Positions 7,474-17,224 of a DNA stretch of 64,000 nt are shown piece after piece. The stretch comes from Lactobacillus sp. GTDB lineage: Bacteria > Bacillota > Bacilli > Lactobacillales > Lactobacillaceae. The stretch lies in contig JAKVKU010000007.1 in assembly GCA_022484695.1 (NCBI GenBank), positions 124,001 to 188,000 of the forward strand, read 5' to 3'. The notes beneath the pieces are model-generated. The model ran no database searches. It was given only the letters and a program-made list of their open reading frames with translations, and had not been told where the DNA came from. How positions within the stretch are numbered: the first letter of the stretch is position 1; the number at the start of each line of letters is the position of its first letter. The translations under genes were made by a program, and so were the position numbers.

Positions 7474-8463
7474 TTATTCTGAGTCCTTTTGTTTGTGATA
7501 GATGAAATGGCCGCTTTTACCACCCATTTTTTCCACTAAATGGCAATTGGTCAACCGCATGCCCCGATCCATGGCCTTACACATGTCATAAATGGTCAGT
7601 AGGGCCGTTTGACAAGCCACTAGGGCTTCCATTTCCACCCCGGTGACATTTTTAGTTTTCACAGTCACTTCGGCGGTGATGGCGTCTTTGTCATTGTCTT
7701 TAAAACTGATGTCTACCCCAGTCAAAGGAACCAGGTGGCACATGGGGATGAGCTCACTGGTCTTTTTAGAAGCCATGATACCGGCGACTTGGGCCACGGC
7801 TAACACATCCCCTTTTTTAACCTTGCCAGCATGGATCCGCTCTAGGGTCTCAGGTTGCATGATAATGGTGCCAACGGCAGTTGCTTGGCGGCTAGTGATG
7901 GATTTATTGGTGACGTCCACCATCTTAGCGCGGTTTTGGGCATTGAAGTGGGTCAATTTATCTTGTTCAGACATCGCAAAATCCTCTTTTCTTTGATTAA
8001 GCCAGTGGGTAAACCAAGCTTTGCGCTTAGCACTGGTACGGAAATCCTCAGTTTGGGGCATTTTTGCTAAACTGGCCTGGGCCACCACGTTTGTTAAATT
8101 CGAGTCGCGGATATCCCCCGGGCGCATTAGGACAACTTTGGGATAGGCCGCGGTTTTAAAGCCCTCAATTAACACCAGTTGGGTGTCACTGGGCACCACA
8201 GCGGTGACTAGTTGGGGCAGGGAGGCCGGTTGGGCTTGGCGGAGAAATAGTTCTGCATTTGTTTGTAAGACTAAGGTGGTGGCCCCAGCAGCTTTGAAGC
8301 GGCTGGTATCGGTTTTGGGCTGGTCTAAATCAGCTAGGTCATGATCATCGTGTTTGATCACAGCTGTTTTTAAACCCTTTGCTTGGGCCACGGCCAAAAA
8401 ATCTAGGATGGTGCTGGTTTTACCACTATTTTTATAGCCTACCACTTGTAAGGTAAGAGCCAT
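7474..8463 (-). CDS. MobB-MoaC fusion protein (molybdenum cofactor synthesis)
   Basis: One continuous 329-aa reading frame holds two usually separate enzymes. Residues 1-163 are MobB: P-loop GYKNSGKTS, a GTP-binding partner of MobA in dinucleotide attachment. Residues 164-329 are Moa[15 protein letters not shown], then [26 protein letters not shown] and [10 protein letters not shown], the cyclic pyranopterin monophosphate synthase acting after MoaA. The MoaC part begins with ATG at 7974, and an AAGAGGA site lies seven to eight bases before it, so MoaC may also be made alone from an internal start. The gene overlaps moeA by 25 bases. An ancestral gene pair joined by loss of the mobB stop codon explains this well. 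Confidence 0.9.
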   Translation of the reverse strand: MALTLQVVGYKNSGKTSTILDFLAVAQAKGLKTAVIKHDDHDLADLDQPKTDTSRFKAAGATTLVLQTNAELFLRQAQPASLPQLVTAVVPSDTQLVLIEGFKTAAYPKVVLMRPGDIRDSNLTNVVAQASLAKMPQTEDFRTSAKRKAWFTHWLNQRKEDFAMSEQDKLTHFNAQNRAKMVDVTNKSITSRQATAVGTIIMQPETLERIHAGKVKKGDVLAVAQVAGIMASKKTSELIPMCHLVPLTGVDISFKDNDKDAITAEVTVKTKNVTGVEMEALVACQTALLTIYDMCKAMDRGMRLTNCHLVEKMGGKSGHFIYHKQKDSE

Positions 8464-9662
8464 GTGGACACCTCACTATGCAGCGGGATGGGTTTGTTGC
8501 TGCTGGGGATCTTAAAGAGACAAGTACTGGATCCTAAATTACCCAGGGCCCCAGATTGGTCACTGCCCACTAATTCCACAAAATAGTGGTCGTCTTTTTG
8601 ATAATAAGTCCCCCGTAAAATCCGGTCATAGCCGTTGGTTTTATCATAAGGCTTGGCTAAGGTGGCCGTCACGGCTTGCACCCGGCTGGCTTCATGGCCC
8701 AGCTTGCGCAAGAGGGGTTCAGCAAAGAGATAAAAGCCGGTGAAACAAGCCCCAGGGTTACCAGATAAGGCCATGATTGGGGTGTCCTCAAAAATGAAAC
8801 CAGTGGTGACACTACCTGGGCGCATTTTTAATTTATTAAATAACAATTTTTGGGAAGATTTGGCCGCGATGGCTAAGAAATCAAAATCCCCCACGGAGAC
8901 CCCACCGGTGGTGAGAATTAAATCGCAGTCCTTGGCCATGGTTTTGAGATTTTCTAATAATAAATCGTAGTCATCTTCAATTTGGGTCTGGGCGATGATC
9001 CGGCCGCCGGCTTCTTGGACCAAGCCTTGCAGCAAAGCGCCATTACTGTTGTAGATTTTCCCAGGTTCAGCCGGGGCACCGGGGGCCAGTACTTCCGTCC
9101 CCGTGGTGATAATGCCCACTTGGGGCCGTTGGTAGACCACGACTTCTGGCACATTTAAAGCTGTCAATAAGCTGATGTGGCCGGGATTTAAAACGGTATT
9201 TTCCGGGATCAACGTATCTCCTTGGTGGAATTCAACCCCGATTTCCGTGATATTGTTCACGTCTGGGCTGATCACCAAGTTGATTTCATCAGGATGGCCT
9301 TCAACGGGGCGGCTTTGTTCTAACATGATGACTTTGCCGGCATTGCTAGGCACCGCAGCCCCGGTCATGATCCGGACGGTTTCATGATAGCCTAAAGGCC
9401 GCTTGTAAACGGCGCCGGCTTGGACTTCACCCATGACTTTGAAGGTCTGGGGTAAATCATGGTCATCTTCAGCCCGGATGGCATAGCCATCATAACCGGA
9501 GCGCCGGAAGTTAGGAAATTCATCTGGGGCTAACACGGCTTGGGCTAAGACACGGTGATTGGCCCAGGCAATGGGCAGGGTTTCAGTTTTGTAAGTAAAA
9601 GTCAGCTCAGCTAATTTAGCTTGGGCTTCAGCAATTGAAATGGGTTTACGTCGATCTAACAA
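8439..9662 (-). CDS. moeA: Molybdopterin molybdenumtransferase MoeA
   Basis: Inserts molybdate into adenylated molybdopterin to form active cofactor; cytosolic, 407 aa, the usual family length. The N-terminal linker domain ([27 protein letters not shown]) is followed by the MoaB/MogA-like domain with [10 protein letters not shown] and the [13 protein letters not shown] motif, then [16 protein letters not shown], and a small C-terminal beta domain. It lies between moaB and mobB/moaC in the minus-strand nitrate operon, overlapping the latter. Confidence 0.95.
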   Translation of the reverse strand: MLDRRKPISIAEAQAKLAELTFTYKTETLPIAWANHRVLAQAVLAPDEFPNFRRSGYDGYAIRAEDDHDLPQTFKVMGEVQAGAVYKRPLGYHETVRIMTGAAVPSNAGKVIMLEQSRPVEGHPDEINLVISPDVNNITEIGVEFHQGDTLIPENTVLNPGHISLLTALNVPEVVVYQRPQVGIITTGTEVLAPGAPAEPGKIYNSNGALLQGLVQEAGGRIIAQTQIEDDYDLLLENLKTMAKDCDLILTTGGVSVGDFDFLAIAAKSSQKLLFNKLKMRPGSVTTGFIFEDTPIMALSGNPGACFTGFYLFAEPLLRKLGHEASRVQAVTATLAKPYDKTNGYDRILRGTYYQKDDHYFVELVGSDQSGALGNLGSSTCLFKIPSSNKPIPLHSEVSTWLLPYKW

Positions 9663-9676
9663 GATAATAGTCTCCT

Positions 9677-10147
9677 TTATTTTGCCCGTTCATGTAGTAA
9701 GTGGGCTAATTCTGGTACGATAATTTTTTCTAGGGCCAATTCATTGGCTTTGGTGGACCCGGGGAGGATAAAGGTCAATTGATCGCGGTGGGTAAAGCCC
9801 GCCGTGGCCCGGGAAGCCAGGGCATGGGTGCCAATATCGGCATAGCTCAATTGGCGAAATAATTCCCCGAAACCGGGGATCTCTTCAGCCAGCAGGGGGG
9901 TCAAGGCTTCTAGCGTCACATCTCTTTTAGCAATACCGGTGCCACCGTTGGTTAAAATGAGATCCACATCCGTTAGGGCCAACGTGGTGAAACCGTGTTG
10001 AATCTCGAGGATATCGTCGGTGACCACTAACCGTTGCTGGACTTGGGCCAGGTCATGGTCGGTTAAATAGTCGGCCAAAAATTGGCCGCTTTTATCCGTA
10101 TTTAAATGACGGGTATCGCTGATGGTTAAGATGGCGGCATTAAGCAT
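9677..10147 (-). CDS. moaB: MoaB/MogA-family molybdopterin adenylyltransferase
   Basis: Single-domain protein, 156 aa, expected to adenylylate molybdopterin before MoeA loads the metal. AAILTISDTRHLNTDKSGQ is the typical N terminus, and LILTNGGTGIAKRDVT is the binding-site signature, followed by LPGSTKA. The start is set at the ATG at 10147, with CAGGTG upstream, rather than the track start at 10228 that lies inside moeB. It overlaps the moeB stop codon by eight bases, which suggests coupled translation. By its size and motifs it is a MoaB/MogA domain; the split between the two names is by convention. Confidence 0.92.
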   Translation of the reverse strand: MLNAAILTISDTRHLNTDKSGQFLADYLTDHDLAQVQQRLVVTDDILEIQHGFTTLALTDVDLILTNGGTGIAKRDVTLEALTPLLAEEIPGFGELFRQLSYADIGTHALASRATAGFTHRDQLTFILPGSTKANELALEKIIVPELAHLLHERAK

Positions 10148-11201
10148 GCGCCGCACCTGCTTTCTTGATTTGAAGTTGGTTGAGCAATTGTTCGTACCCG
10201 CGGTTAGCCGTAGCCTTATCCGGGGCATCGTAGATAAATAACTTGTGGTTTTTAAAATAGGTTAATTGTAATTTTTCAAAAGGAAATTGCACGGAAATGG
10301 CATTGGCCTCATTTTTGATCTGGTGTTGGTCAAGGCGATCGGTCATCTCAGCCAAACTTAAACTGTTATCCAGATAAATGGCGTAGACGTTAGTGCCGCA
10401 CAGGGTTTTGAGCTGGTTGTCAAAATCTGCGCTGATGTGGGTCAAAGGTTGCCCGCAGGCCGGGCAGTGGGGGTCTTTGGTGACCTTGAAACTTTGTTGG
10501 CTCATTTGCCAATTATCAATGGTGATCAGGCGGTCAAAGTCCACCAGTTCTTTATTCACCAAGTATTTCAAAGCCAAGGAGACCTGTAAGCCACTGACCA
10601 AGGGGATGAGGGCCGTGTTGACCCCCAAGAGGTCACAGTCCGTTTGCTTCAAAGCTTCTAAATTGGGGTATAGGCAATGCAAGCAGGGATGGGTTGTGGG
10701 GCTGATGGCCATGACATTGCCACTGACCCCGGCACAGGAGCCGAAGATATAATCAAATTTATATTTTAAAGCCAATTGATTTAATAAATCCCGGACGCCA
10801 TAGTTGTCCGTGCAATCAATGGCTAAATCAAAGGGGGCGACTTTTTGAAAACGACTTTCCGACAGTTCATAAGGATAGGTCGTCACGGTGACGGTATGAT
10901 TGATTTGCGCCAAGCTGGTTTTCACGGCGTCCACTTTAAAGACACCAGCGGCAGCGTCGGCTTCAGTAAATAGCGTTTGACGTTGGAGGTTGGTTAAACT
11001 CACCACATCTGGGTCAAAAATGGTTAATTGACCAATACCGGCCCGGGCTAAGAGTTCGGCACAATAACTACCCAAAGCCCCAGCACCGATAATTAAGATG
11101 TGGGCATGATTGATTTTGCGTTGACCACTGGCGCCGATTTGTTTGACGCGCATCTGGCGGTCATAGCGATTGACTTGGTTTGTAGACGTTTGTAAAGTCA
11201 T
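10140..11201 (-). CDS. moeB: MoeB/ThiF-type E1-like adenylyltransferase
   Basis: Adenylylates the C-terminal Gly-Gly of MoaD so that sulfur can be transferred to it; cytosolic, 353 aa. The Rossmann ATP site is IIGAGALGSYCAELLARAG, with DLAIDCTDNYGVRDL downstream. Zinc-type Cys pairs are seen (CLHC and CPAC), as in MoeB. The last about 85 residues form an additional C-terminal domain that I do not recognise; other MoeB proteins often carry a rhodanese there, but no rhodanese CxxGxR loop is visible. It is the first gene of the minus-strand operon, divergent from narG. Confidence 0.9.
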   Translation of the reverse strand: MTLQTSTNQVNRYDRQMRVKQIGASGQRKINHAHILIIGAGALGSYCAELLARAGIGQLTIFDPDVVSLTNLQRQTLFTEADAAAGVFKVDAVKTSLAQINHTVTVTTYPYELSESRFQKVAPFDLAIDCTDNYGVRDLLNQLALKYKFDYIFGSCAGVSGNVMAISPTTHPCLHCLYPNLEALKQTDCDLLGVNTALIPLVSGLQVSLALKYLVNKELVDFDRLITIDNWQMSQQSFKVTKDPHCPACGQPLTHISADFDNQLKTLCGTNVYAIYLDNSLSLAEMTDRLDQHQIKNEANAISVQFPFEKLQLTYFKNHKLFIYDAPDKATANRGYEQLLNQLQIKKAGAAHA

Positions 11202-11233
11202 GTGATAAACCTCACCATATTTTATTTAGGTCA

Positions 11234-11282
11234 TTCCCTAATCGAAGTATATCAGACTGAATGCTATCTTAATATTAGGGAA
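11234..11282. promoter_or_regulatory. Divergent moeB/narG control region with inverted ATTAGGGAA motif
   Basis: TTCCCTAAT (11234-11242) and ATTAGGGAA (11274-11282) form a perfect nine-base inverted repeat 31 bases apart in the 211-base gap between moeB and narG. The same ATTAGGGAA occurs upstream of moaE. Staphylococcal NreC is known to bind GGG/CCC-type dyads, so these are likely NreC sites; that link is inference. A second dyad TAAGATTTAATCTTA lies at 11300-11314. A GATAAT box at 11347-11352 may be the narG -10, without a good -35, as expected for an activator-dependent promoter. Confidence 0.5.
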
Positions 11283-11412
11283 AAGGCTAACAACGTCACT
11301 AAGATTTAATCTTACATTAATTATTAGCCTTCAAACAACTTCAAATGATAATTTTTTTTAAACCGAAGTAACGCGCTGCAATTGGCGCAACTTTATGTAA
11401 AGGGGCGATTTT

Positions 11413-14400
11413 ATGAAACGTGCGCGTTTTTTCAAGCGTGTTGACAAGTTCAACGGTAACTTCACGCAACTTGAAACAGATTCTAGGCGTTGGGAGAAAT
11501 TGTACCGCCAGCGTTGGAGCCATGACAAAGTCGTTCGCACCACCCACGGTGTGAACTGTACCGGCTCTTGTAGTTGGAATGTCTATGTCAAAGAAGGCAT
11601 CATCACCTGGGAACACCAAGCTGTGGATTATCCCTCCTGTGGCCCCGATTTTCCGGAATACGAACCCCGGGGTTGTCCTAGAGGGGCCAGCTTTTCCTGG
11701 TATGAATATAGTCCCGTGCGGATCAAGTATCCTTATATTCGAGGAAAATTATGGCAACTTTGGACTGCTGCTAAAAAAGAAAATAATGACGATTTAGTCA
11801 AAGCCTGGGCCAGTATCGTCACTGACCCTAACAAAACCCAGCTTTATAAAAAAGCCCGGGGGCAAGGGGGCTTGGTCCGGGTCCACTGGGATGAAGCTCT
11901 GGAATTGATTGCCACTATGGTGCTTTATACCGTGCAGACTGAAGGCCCCGATCGTTTGGCGGGCTTCACGCCAATTCCGGCCATGTCCATGATCAGCTAT
12001 GCCTCCGGTGCCCGCTTCTTATCCTTAGTGGGTGGGGAAATGCTGAGTTTCTATGACTGGTATGCGGACTTACCACCAGCATCCCCCCAAGTTTGGGGTG
12101 AACAAACTGATGTCCCAGAATCCGCTGACTGGTATAACAGCCAGTACTTGATCATGTGGGGCTCTAATGTGCCGCTTACCAGAACACCAGATGCCCATTT
12201 CATGACCGAAGCCCGTTATAAAGGTACTAAAGTTGTGGCGGTCAGCCCTGATTATGCCGAAAATGTGAAATTTGCCGATAACTGGCTGGCCCCGCACCCC
12301 GGCACGGATGCCGCGTTAGCCCAAGGCATGACTTATACAATTTTAGATGAATTCTACCGCCAGAAACAAACCCCTGAATTCAGCCACTACGCGAAACAAT
12401 TCACCGATTTACCGTTCTTGGTGACCTTAGATCAAAGTGATGCGGACACCAGCCACTACACGGCGGGGCGTTTTTTGCGGATCAGCGATATTGAAAAGAC
12501 CCCGGTGGCCAATGGGGATTGGAAGACCTGTGTGATTGATGCCACCACCAACCAGATCGTGGTCCCTAATGGCACCATTGGCCAACGTTGGGAAGACCAT
12601 ACGGACTGGAACCTGCGCTTAAAGGACAAAGCCGGCAATACCATTGATCCTAAGCTTGGCTTGGATACACCAGATACCACGGTGGTCACGGATTTCCCAT
12701 ACTTCAGTGATGCGGGCAGTGCCGTGTTAAGTCGGCATTTGAAGGCCCAGACAGTGACCTTTACCGATGGCAGTGAGCACTTAGTCACCACGGTTTATGA
12801 TTTAATGCTCAGTCAATATGGCTTGCCCCAAACGGCTAACGACGACTTGGCCGCTAAAAACGCCCAAGACGCTGATAGTCCCTTCACCCCGGCTTGGCAA
12901 GAAAAAGTTACGGGCGTGAAGGCTAGTATTTGTGTTCAAATCGCCCAGGAATTTGCCCAAAACGCCATTGATAGCGGGGGTAAATCTATGGTGATCATGG
13001 GCGCTGGGATCAACCATTGGTTCAATAGTGACATGACTTACCGGGCCATCATCAACCTGGTACTCTTGACCGGTTGTGAAGGGGTTTCTGGTGGCGGCTG
13101 GGCCCATTATGTGGGTCAAGAAAAACTGCGGCCCCAAGAAGGCTGGGCCACGGTGGCCTTTGCCAATGACTGGCAAGCCGGTGGCGCCCGCCAACAAAAC
13201 GGCACCTCCTTCTTCTATTTTGCCAGCGACCAGTGGAAGTATGATGAACTGGATAACAAGGCCTTAAAGTCCCCGGTCAAAGCTACCAAACATCGCTATG
13301 ACCACCCGGCGGACTATAACCAAATGGCCGCCCGCTTAGGTTGGCTGCCAAGTTATCCCCAATTTGATCGGAGTTCTTTAAGTTTTGTGAAGGACTACGA
13401 CACCCAAGATTTCGACCAAATCAAGGCTAAAATTATTGCCGAATTAAAACAGGGCAGTTTGAAATTTGCCATTGAAGATCCTGATCGGGCTGAAAACAAC
13501 CCCAAGGGCCTGTTTATTTGGCGCTCTAATTTATTCACCAGTTCCGGCAAGGGTCAAGAATATATGATGAAACATATGCTGGGGACGGAAAATGGCTTAT
13601 TGGCCAAGGCTAACGACCAGTTCAAACCCCAAGACATGGTGTGGCATGAAGATCCTGTGGAAGGCAAGTTGGACTTAGTGGTGGACCTGGATTTCCGGAT
13701 GGTGTCCACGCCAATGTATTCTGATATTGTCCTGCCGGCGGCCACTTGGTATGAAAAAGAAGATTTATCCAGCACGGATATGCATCCCTTCATCCATCCC
13801 TTTAACGCCGCTATTAATCCGCTATGGGAATCTAAGAGTGACTGGGATATCTTCAAGAACCTGGCCAAGAAATTCAGTGCCTTAGCTGAAAAATACTTAC
13901 CTGAGACCCAATATGATGTGAAGACCCAACCCCTAGGCCATGATTCCCCTGCAGAACTGGCCCAGCCCTTTGGGGAGATCAAAGACTGGAAGTACGACAA
14001 AGACGTTGCACCAGTGCCCGGCAAGACCATGCCGCTGTTGCAATTGATCCCAAGAGACTATACCCAGGTCTATGACAAATTTATTGCCTTGGGACCAAAT
14101 GCCGGGGGTAAGGTGGGGGCCGATGGCATCAGCTATTCGGTGGCTGAACAATACGAAAGCCTCAAGGCCATGAATCGCACCTATACTGCTGAAGGCATCA
14201 ATCAAGGCTGTCCTAAGATCGACCAGGCTAAAAAAGTGGCCGATGCCATTTTGACCCTGTCCAGTGCCTCCAATGGGGCCGTGGCCAAAAAGGCCTGGTT
14301 AGCTGAATCTGAACATACCGGCGTTGATTTAAGTGAAATCGCCGCCGGCCGTACCGAGGACAAAATGACCTTCCAGAGTATCACTACGCAACCTAGAGAG

Positions 14401-15090
14401 GCGATTCCAACGCCGATCTTCTCCAGTGCCAAGCACGACGGGGAGCGCTATTCACCATTTACCGTGAACACGGAATTTTTGGTACCCTTTAGAACCTTGA
14501 CCGGCCGCCAACAATTTTATTTGGACCACGAAATTTTCCAAGAATATGGCGAACAACTGACCACCTATAAACCAACTTTGCCCCCACAAGTCATGGGGCC
14601 AAAGGATGTGGTGGTGTCTGACGCCAAAGAAATAACGCTGCGTTATATGACGCCCCATGGGAAATGGAATATCCATACCACCTATCAAGATAATTTGGAG
14701 ATGTTGACCTTATTTAGAGGTGGGCCTAACGTTTGGCTTTCCCCTGAAGATGCCACGGATTTAGGCATCAAGGATAACGATTGGCTGGAAATTTATAACC
14801 GTAATGGTGTGGTCACGGCCAGAGCCGTGGTGAGCCACCGGATGCCAAAGGGCAGCATGTACATGTACCATGCCCAGGATATGGACATTCAAGAACCCCT
14901 GTCCACCATCACCGGCAATCGGGGCGGTAGCCACAATGCCCCCACCCAGATCCATATCAAACCTACCCAAATGGTGGGGGGCTATGCCCAGTTGAGCTAT
15001 GGCTTTAACTATTACGGTCCCATCGGTAACCAACGGGATCTTTACGTGAACGTACGCAAATTAGAGAAGGTGAATTGGCATGAGGATTAA
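11413..15090 (+). CDS. narG: Respiratory nitrate reductase alpha subunit NarG
   Basis: Catalytic molybdenum subunit, reducing nitrate to nitrite with quinol electrons; cytoplasmic side of the membrane, 1225 aa, normal length. The FS0 [4Fe-4S] ligands are H45, C49, C53 and C88 (HGVNCTGSC, PRGC). The molybdenum ligand Asp is D219 in DWYADLPPASPQ, matching Asp222 of E. coli NarG, followed by the GEQTDVPESADWYNS signature. No Tat signal with a functional cleavage region is evident, as usual for NarG. AAAGGGGCG precedes the ATG. First gene of narGHJI; its end overlaps narH by 11 bases. Confidence 0.98.
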   Translation: MKRARFFKRVDKFNGNFTQLETDSRRWEKLYRQRWSHDKVVRTTHGVNCTGSCSWNVYVKEGIITWEHQAVDYPSCGPDFPEYEPRGCPRGASFSWYEYSPVRIKYPYIRGKLWQLWTAAKKENNDDLVKAWASIVTDPNKTQLYKKARGQGGLVRVHWDEALELIATMVLYTVQTEGPDRLAGFTPIPAMSMISYASGARFLSLVGGEMLSFYDWYADLPPASPQVWGEQTDVPESADWYNSQYLIMWGSNVPLTRTPDAHFMTEARYKGTKVVAVSPDYAENVKFADNWLAPHPGTDAALAQGMTYTILDEFYRQKQTPEFSHYAKQFTDLPFLVTLDQSDADTSHYTAGRFLRISDIEKTPVANGDWKTCVIDATTNQIVVPNGTIGQRWEDHTDWNLRLKDKAGNTIDPKLGLDTPDTTVVTDFPYFSDAGSAVLSRHLKAQTVTFTDGSEHLVTTVYDLMLSQYGLPQTANDDLAAKNAQDADSPFTPAWQEKVTGVKASICVQIAQEFAQNAIDSGGKSMVIMGAGINHWFNSDMTYRAIINLVLLTGCEGVSGGGWAHYVGQEKLRPQEGWATVAFANDWQAGGARQQNGTSFFYFASDQWKYDELDNKALKSPVKATKHRYDHPADYNQMAARLGWLPSYPQFDRSSLSFVKDYDTQDFDQIKAKIIAELKQGSLKFAIEDPDRAENNPKGLFIWRSNLFTSSGKGQEYMMKHMLGTENGLLAKANDQFKPQDMVWHEDPVEGKLDLVVDLDFRMVSTPMYSDIVLPAATWYEKEDLSSTDMHPFIHPFNAAINPLWESKSDWDIFKNLAKKFSALAEKYLPETQYDVKTQPLGHDSPAELAQPFGEIKDWKYDKDVAPVPGKTMPLLQLIPRDYTQVYDKFIALGPNAGGKVGADGISYSVAEQYESLKAMNRTYTAEGINQGCPKIDQAKKVADAILTLSSASNGAVAKKAWLAESEHTGVDLSEIAAGRTEDKMTFQSITTQPREAIPTPIFSSAKHDGERYSPFTVNTEFLVPFRTLTGRQQFYLDHEIFQEYGEQLTTYKPTLPPQVMGPKDVVVSDAKEITLRYMTPHGKWNIHTTYQDNLEMLTLFRGGPNVWLSPEDATDLGIKDNDWLEIYNRNGVVTARAVVSHRMPKGSMYMYHAQDMDIQEPLSTITGNRGGSHNAPTQIHIKPTQMVGGYAQLSYGFNYYGPIGNQRDLYVNVRKLEKVNWHED

Positions 15091-16639
15091 AGCGCAAATA
15101 TCAATGGTCTTGAACCTGGACAAGTGTATCGGCTGTCATACCTGTTCCGTCACTTGTAAAAATACCTGGACCAATCGGCCCGGGGCAGAATACATGTGGT
15201 TTAATAACGTGGAAACCAAACCCGGCGTGGGCTACCCCCGGGGCTGGGAAGACGAAGACCATTATCATGGCGGTTGGCATCTAAACGACAAGGGTCATTT
15301 GGAATTAGTGGCCGGCAATAAATTAAATAAAATTGCTTTGGGTAAGATTTTTTACAACCCCGATATGCCGGAGTTAAATGACTATTACGAACCTTGGACC
15401 TACGATTACCAAACCCTATTTAGCCCCGCTAAAAAGCACCAACCCGTGGCCCGGGCTAAGTCCCAGATCACTGGCCAGACCATGGACCTAAAATGGGGCC
15501 CCAACTGGGATGATGACCTTGCCGGTTCCACAGAGACCATGCAAGAAGATCCCAATATCAAGAAAATTGAAACGGAGATCAAAACCAATTTCGAAAATGC
15601 CTTCATGATGTATTTACCCCGCTTATGCGAGCATTGTTTGAACGCCCCTTGTGTGTCCTCTTGTCCCAGTGGCGCCATGTACAAACGGGATGAAGACGGC
15701 ATCGTGTTAGTGGATCAGGAAAAATGCCGGGGCTGGCGTTTTTGCATGACCGGCTGCCCTTATAAAAAGGTATATTTCAACTGGAAAACCAACAAGGCCG
15801 AAAAATGTACCTTCTGTTATCCTAGAATCGAAGAGGGCTTGCCCACGGTTTGTTCTGAAACCTGTGTGGGTCGAATTCGTTACATCGGCGTGATTTTATA
15901 TGACGCGGACCGGGTGAAAGAAGCCGCGGAGGAACCAGATGACACTAAGTTGTATGAACGGCAATTGGACCTGTTTTTAGACCCCAACGACCCCGAAGTG
16001 GTGGCTGAAGCTCAAAAGGCGGGCATCGCTGATGACATGATCGAAGCAGCTCAAAACAGTCCCATCTATAAAATGGCCGTGGAACAAAAAATCGCCTTCC
16101 CATTGCACCCGGAATACCGCACCATGCCTATGGTTTGGTACGTGCCACCCCTATCTCCAATCATGAATTACTTCGAGGGTAAGGACTCCTTGCATAATCC
16201 GGAAATGATTTTCCCAGCCATTGATGAAATGCGGATCCCCGTGGACTATTTGGCCAGCCTGTTAACTGGGGGCAATCAAGAAGTTATCAAAGCCGCCCTG
16301 TATAAATTAGCCATGATGCGCCTGTACATGCGGGCTAAAACTGCGGGCAAGGATTTTGATACCGAAAAATTGGCCCGGGTGAACTTGACGGCAGACTCGG
16401 CCACGGACTTATATCGCCTGTTGGCCATTGCCAAGTATGAAGACCGCTTTGTCATCCCCACGTCCCACAAAGAACAAGTGGTACCTGCCCATGAAGCCCA
16501 AGGCACCGTGGGTTATGAAGGCTGTAAAGGCTGTAGCTTAGCCAGTGCCCATGGCAGTATGTTTGCCGAGGCGAAGGCCGGTAAGACCTCCGAGGAGATT
16601 TATGCAGAAAGCTTTTATGGGGGGATTTGGCGTGATTAA
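15080..16639 (+). CDS. narH: Respiratory nitrate reductase beta subunit NarH
   Basis: Electron-transfer subunit with four iron-sulfur clusters, passing electrons from NarI haems to NarG; 519 aa. Four Cys groups are seen: CIGCHTCSVTC (C16-C26), CEHCLNAPCVSSCP, CRGWRFCMTGCP and CTFCYPRIEEGLPTVCSETC. The Trp in CRGW replaces one Cys, marking the [3Fe-4S] cluster as in other NarH proteins. It overlaps narG at its 5' end and narJ at its 3' end. Confidence 0.98.
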   Translation: MRIKAQISMVLNLDKCIGCHTCSVTCKNTWTNRPGAEYMWFNNVETKPGVGYPRGWEDEDHYHGGWHLNDKGHLELVAGNKLNKIALGKIFYNPDMPELNDYYEPWTYDYQTLFSPAKKHQPVARAKSQITGQTMDLKWGPNWDDDLAGSTETMQEDPNIKKIETEIKTNFENAFMMYLPRLCEHCLNAPCVSSCPSGAMYKRDEDGIVLVDQEKCRGWRFCMTGCPYKKVYFNWKTNKAEKCTFCYPRIEEGLPTVCSETCVGRIRYIGVILYDADRVKEAAEEPDDTKLYERQLDLFLDPNDPEVVAEAQKAGIADDMIEAAQNSPIYKMAVEQKIAFPLHPEYRTMPMVWYVPPLSPIMNYFEGKDSLHNPEMIFPAIDEMRIPVDYLASLLTGGNQEVIKAALYKLAMMRLYMRAKTAGKDFDTEKLARVNLTADSATDLYRLLAIAKYEDRFVIPTSHKEQVVPAHEAQGTVGYEGCKGCSLASAHGSMFAEAKAGKTSEEIYAESFYGGIWRD

Positions 16640-17222
16640 TTTTAAAGTGTTGAATCAAACGAAAGGGGATTTTTATTATTTATCCCATTTGTTAGATTAT
16701 CCCCAAGACGAACTGCAAAGCCCGGAATTTTTAGCCAATTTTCAAAAAGAATATAGTGATTCCGCGGCTAAAGCTGAAGTTGGCGCCATTATCCAGCAAT
16801 TTCAACAACAATCCTTAGACGACCTGCGCCTGACCTATAGCGATTTCTTTGAAATGAACAAGCGCTTTACCTTGTACATGACCTTTTATCGCTTTGAAGA
16901 TTCCCGACAACGGGGCCAAGTTTTAGCCAAATTAAAGATGTTGTATGAGATGTTTGGGGTATCCGCCGCCGAACAAGAATTGACGGACTATTTGCCCTTG
17001 ATGTTGGAATTTTTATCCTACGGGGATTGGGCCAATGAGCCGGCAGTGCGCACCCAGGATATGCAGCTGCTGTTTTCCGTGTTAGAAGATGGGACATACC
17101 GGCTGTTGGAAAATGGGGCAATTTATCAAGACGAGCCCTATTTTCGCCTGATCAAAATTAGCCGCCAGGAATTGGCTAAATGTGTGACTGACCGGACGAT
17201 TATTACGAAAACGGAGGTGTAA
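16632..17222 (+). CDS. narJ: Nitrate reductase assembly chaperone NarJ
   Basis: NarJ/TorD-family chaperone required for cofactor insertion into NarG; not part of the final enzyme; 196 aa, helical. The DYPQDELQSPEF start region and LRLTYSDFFEMNKRFTLYMTFY are typical. The GTG at 16632 is chosen: GGGGGGATT stands just upstream and it overlaps the narH stop by eight bases. The track start at 16545 would lie deep inside narH. Confidence 0.93.
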   Translation: MINFKVLNQTKGDFYYLSHLLDYPQDELQSPEFLANFQKEYSDSAAKAEVGAIIQQFQQQSLDDLRLTYSDFFEMNKRFTLYMTFYRFEDSRQRGQVLAKLKMLYEMFGVSAAEQELTDYLPLMLEFLSYGDWANEPAVRTQDMQLLFSVLEDGTYRLLENGAIYQDEPYFRLIKISRQELAKCVTDRTIITKTEV

Positions 17223-17224
17223 AA

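Noticed and set aside
7474-8463. Sequencing frameshift joining mobB and moaC
   Set aside because: The frame is continuous through the junction with sensible residues on both sides, and a lost stop codon is enough; kept as a fusion, though read-level checking would settle it.
12070-14688. Several minus-strand ORFs of 75-158 aa inside narG
   Set aside because: Antisense shadows of a well-conserved gene, without ribosome sites or recognisable domains.
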